In this document: positions 62,521 through 64,000 of the stretch, piece after piece | How the letters are laid out: each line of letters begins with the position of its first letter | Numbering within the stretch: the first letter of the stretch is position 1 | Assembly: GCF_014199595.1 (NCBI RefSeq) | Contig: NZ_JACHNX010000004.1 | Location: forward strand, 1-64,000 | Length of the DNA: 64,000 nt | Direction: 5' to 3' | Source of the DNA: Sphingomonas yabuuchiae | GTDB lineage: Bacteria; Pseudomonadota; Alphaproteobacteria; Sphingomonadales; Sphingomonadaceae | Translations under genes and position numbers: made by a program | Notes under the pieces: model-generated | Databases searched by the model: none | Told to the model about the DNA's origin: nothing | What the model saw: the letters and a program-made list of their open reading frames with translations, nothing else

Positions 62521-63284
62521 GCCGCCACCGCGATGGCGTTAGCGCAACGACAGCCTGGGTCCTTGGGCAAGGCAAGCGTCCGGAAACGCATGGTCAGCAT
62601 GTCGGCGATCAGGATGCTTCCCGCACTGTCGCGCCCGAACGGTGCGGCGGCGCGTAGAGCCTCCAGCGCCGCAAGGCTGCCCATCACCCCCGTCACCGGC
62701 CCCAGCACGCCGTCATCGGCGCAGGTCAGCCCGGCCTGATCTACCGCCTCGCCGACGAAGCAGCGATAACAGGGCTTGTCCGCTTCCCAGCCGCGATAGA
62801 CCGCCAGCTGCCCCTCGAACTGCCCGACCGCCGCCGAGACGAGCGGGATGCGCAGGGCCAGCGCGGCATCGGCCACCGCCAGCCGGGTCGCGAAATTGTC
62901 GCAGCCGTCCAGCACCACGTCGGCCCCCTCGATCAGGGCGGCGGCATTGTCCGGCGTCACCCGCGTGCGGTGCACGGCCACGGCGACATGCGGGTTCAGC
63001 CGCGCGACATGGGTGGCGGCGGCCTCGACCTTGGGCGTGCCGCGATCCTGGGTGGTGAAGATGGTCTGGCGTTGAAGGTTGGACGGCTCGACCACATCGT
63101 CGTCGATCAGTACCAGCGATCCGATGCCCGCTGCGGCCAGATACTGGATGGCGGGAGAGCCGATGCCACCCGCGCCGATCACCGCGACCTTGGCCTGTTT
63201 CAGTTTCAGCTGCCCGCCGCCGCCGAACTCGCGGAGGACTATGTGCCGGGCATAACGGGCGAGTTCGTCGTCGCTCAGGATCAT
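62517..63284 (-). CDS. moeB: HesA/MoeB/ThiF-family E1-like adenylyltransferase
   Basis: Activates a sulfur-carrier protein C-terminus (MoaD or ThiS) by adenylation. A 255-residue enzyme: VAVIGAGGIGSPAIQYLAAAG is the nucleotide loop, DDDVVEPSNLQRQTIF and DGCDNFATR are signatures, and CYRCF and CRC supply zinc cysteines. Start 63284 ([14 protein letters not shown]) gives a 4-bp overlap with the upstream gene. MoeB versus ThiF cannot be resolved from this context. Confidence 0.9.
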   Translation of the reverse strand: MILSDDELARYARHIVLREFGGGGQLKLKQAKVAVIGAGGIGSPAIQYLAAAGIGSLVLIDDDVVEPSNLQRQTIFTTQDRGTPKVEAAATHVARLNPHVAVAVHRTRVTPDNAAALIEGADVVLDGCDNFATRLAVADAALALRIPLVSAAVGQFEGQLAVYRGWEADKPCYRCFVGEAVDQAGLTCADDGVLGPVTGVMGSLAALEALRAAAPFGRDSAGSILIADMLTMRFRTLALPKDPGCRCANAIAVAA

Positions 63285-63724
63285 CCCGGCCCCGTACCCG
63301 GCCATGTATAGGTGATGACCGTCCGATACCAGCGATCGCCCGGGATCATGGTGCGGTGCGCGAGATGGCGCACCATGCGCTGTGCCACGCCCGCGCTGAA
63401 CTGCTCGACCGTCGGGCAGCCGATGGCCAGCGGCACCACGCTGTCGGCGTTGCCGTCAGCGCTGATCCGGATGGCGAGGGGCACGACCAGCACCATCTGC
63501 GCGTCGTCCTGCCGGGCGCGGGTGCAACGCCCCGCCGCCACTTCGTCACGGACGAAACGGACCATATCCGGTCCGGCAGGCGGCAGGGTGAGCACGCCGA
63601 GCGTCGACCAGTCATGCGGCGGCTCGGCCGGGCCGGGGGCGGCCAGCCGGGGTATGGGCGTCACCGGCGACGCGGGCGCGATCGCCTGGGTCGTCGCGGC
63701 GGCGAGGATCAGCGCCACGATCAC
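63281..63724 (-). CDS. Exported protein of unknown function, TonB-C-like tail
   Basis: A 147-residue protein with a short signal peptide ([16 protein letters not shown]). The C-terminal half ([35 protein letters not shown]) resembles a TonB C-terminal-like domain, but similarity is weak. The start is GTG (63722-63724), overlapping the dut stop as GTGA. It sits between dut and moeB with 4-bp overlaps on both sides. Confidence 0.65.
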   Translation of the reverse strand: MIVALILAAATTQAIAPASPVTPIPRLAAPGPAEPPHDWSTLGVLTLPPAGPDMVRFVRDEVAAGRCTRARQDDAQMVLVVPLAIRISADGNADSVVPLAIGCPTVEQFSAGVAQRMVRHLAHRTMIPGDRWYRTVITYTWPGTGPG

Positions 63725-64000
63725 CGCCCGGTCGATCCGAAGCCGCCATCTCCCCGCTCGGTCGAGTCGAGTTCGTCGACCCGGGCCAGGGTTGCGCGCT
63801 GGACGGGGGCGGGGACGAGCTGGGCGATGCGCTCGCCGCGCACCACCTCGAACGGCTGGTCGCCCAGATTGGCGAGGATCACCTTCACCTCGCCGCGATA
63901 ATCCTCGTCGATCGTGCCGGGCGTATTGAGGCAGGTGATGCCGTGCTTCAGCGCCAGACCGGAGCGCGGGCGCACCTGCACCTCATAACCCGGCGGGATC
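63721..64000 (-). CDS. dut: dUTP diphosphatase, C-terminal part (runs off the window)
   Basis: Hydrolyses dUTP to dUMP. The visible 93 residues contain [15 protein letters not shown] at the window edge, [14 protein letters not shown] with the catalytic Asp region, GERIAQLV, and the C-terminal arm [11 protein letters not shown] that closes over the nucleotide. The N-terminus lies beyond base 64000. It is the first visible gene of a chain with overlaps to the TonB-C-like gene, moeB and the small membrane protein. Confidence 0.93.
   Translation of the reverse strand, partial: IPPGYEVQVRPRSGLALKHGITCLNTPGTIDEDYRGEVKVILANLGDQPFEVVRGERIAQLVPAPVQRATLARVDELDSTERGDGGFGSTGR

Noticed and set aside
1..64000. 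CRISPR array, prophage or transposase
   Set aside because: No regularly spaced short direct repeats with unique spacers, no integrase, capsid or transposase genes were seen; the regular 252-bp repeats are protein-coding adhesin units.

Overview
The window looks like chromosome from a GC-rich alphaproteobacterium, most likely a sphingomonad (Sphingomonas or a close relative). The reasons are the very high GC content, TonB-dependent receptors beside secreted glycosidases, an HWE-type histidine kinase, a BapA-like giant adhesin with its own type I secretion genes, and short GC-rich inverted repeats between genes. This is inferred from gene content, not from a database search.

Layout. 1-4466: a strange poly-G/poly-C tract, a LacI-type regulator, fructose-1,6-bisphosphatase, and a serine acetyltransferase overlapping a class I glutamine amidotransferase. 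4643-13832: a deoxysugar catabolism island with a FucP-type permease, an SDR dehydrogenase, a fuconolactonase-type amidohydrolase, an aldo/keto reductase and a two-subunit UxaA/altronate-dehydratase-type enzyme. Facing these are a UxaB-type reductase and a sugar mutarotase, then a Zn-alcohol dehydrogenase resembling LgoD and an IclR regulator. The hydrolase that would complete a non-phosphorylating L-fucose route (FAH family) lies about 30 kb away at 40976-41821. Its upstream region shares the 9-mer GATAGCGCT with the fucP upstream region.

13839-30138: a biofilm locus on the minus strand. A 3653-residue adhesin carries 34 Ig-like repeats of 84 residues. It is followed by TolC, ABC and HlyD secretion genes and a MarR-like regulator, the last four chained by 4-bp overlaps. 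30322-35112: a secreted GH43 enzyme, a GH27 alpha-galactosidase and a TonB receptor, which look like a small glycan-use locus. 35304-41821: HWE kinase, a glycerate-kinase-like protein with a 2-hydroxyacid dehydrogenase, a cysteine-synthase-like PLP enzyme, a secreted SMP-30 lactonase and the FAH hydrolase.

41941-48638: a small acidic protein, an SDR, a TetR regulator with a clear operator, a DUF1349-like protein, two acyltransferases, a second TonB receptor and tRNA-Glu(CTC). 48762-64000 is mostly housekeeping: class II DAHP synthase, an M48-PDZ protease, a chemoreceptor, cysS, rpsU, an FKBP, a metallophosphatase, wecC-wecB, galU, a MoeB/ThiF protein and the end of dut. Two small membrane proteins (53507 and 62164) appear to be distant paralogues.

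The most interesting unit is the sugar island. It appears to combine a non-phosphorylating L-fucose pathway with homologues of the L-galactonate to tagaturonate to altronate route. L-galactonate and D-altronate are C5 epimers, so one UxaA-type dehydratase could serve both branches.
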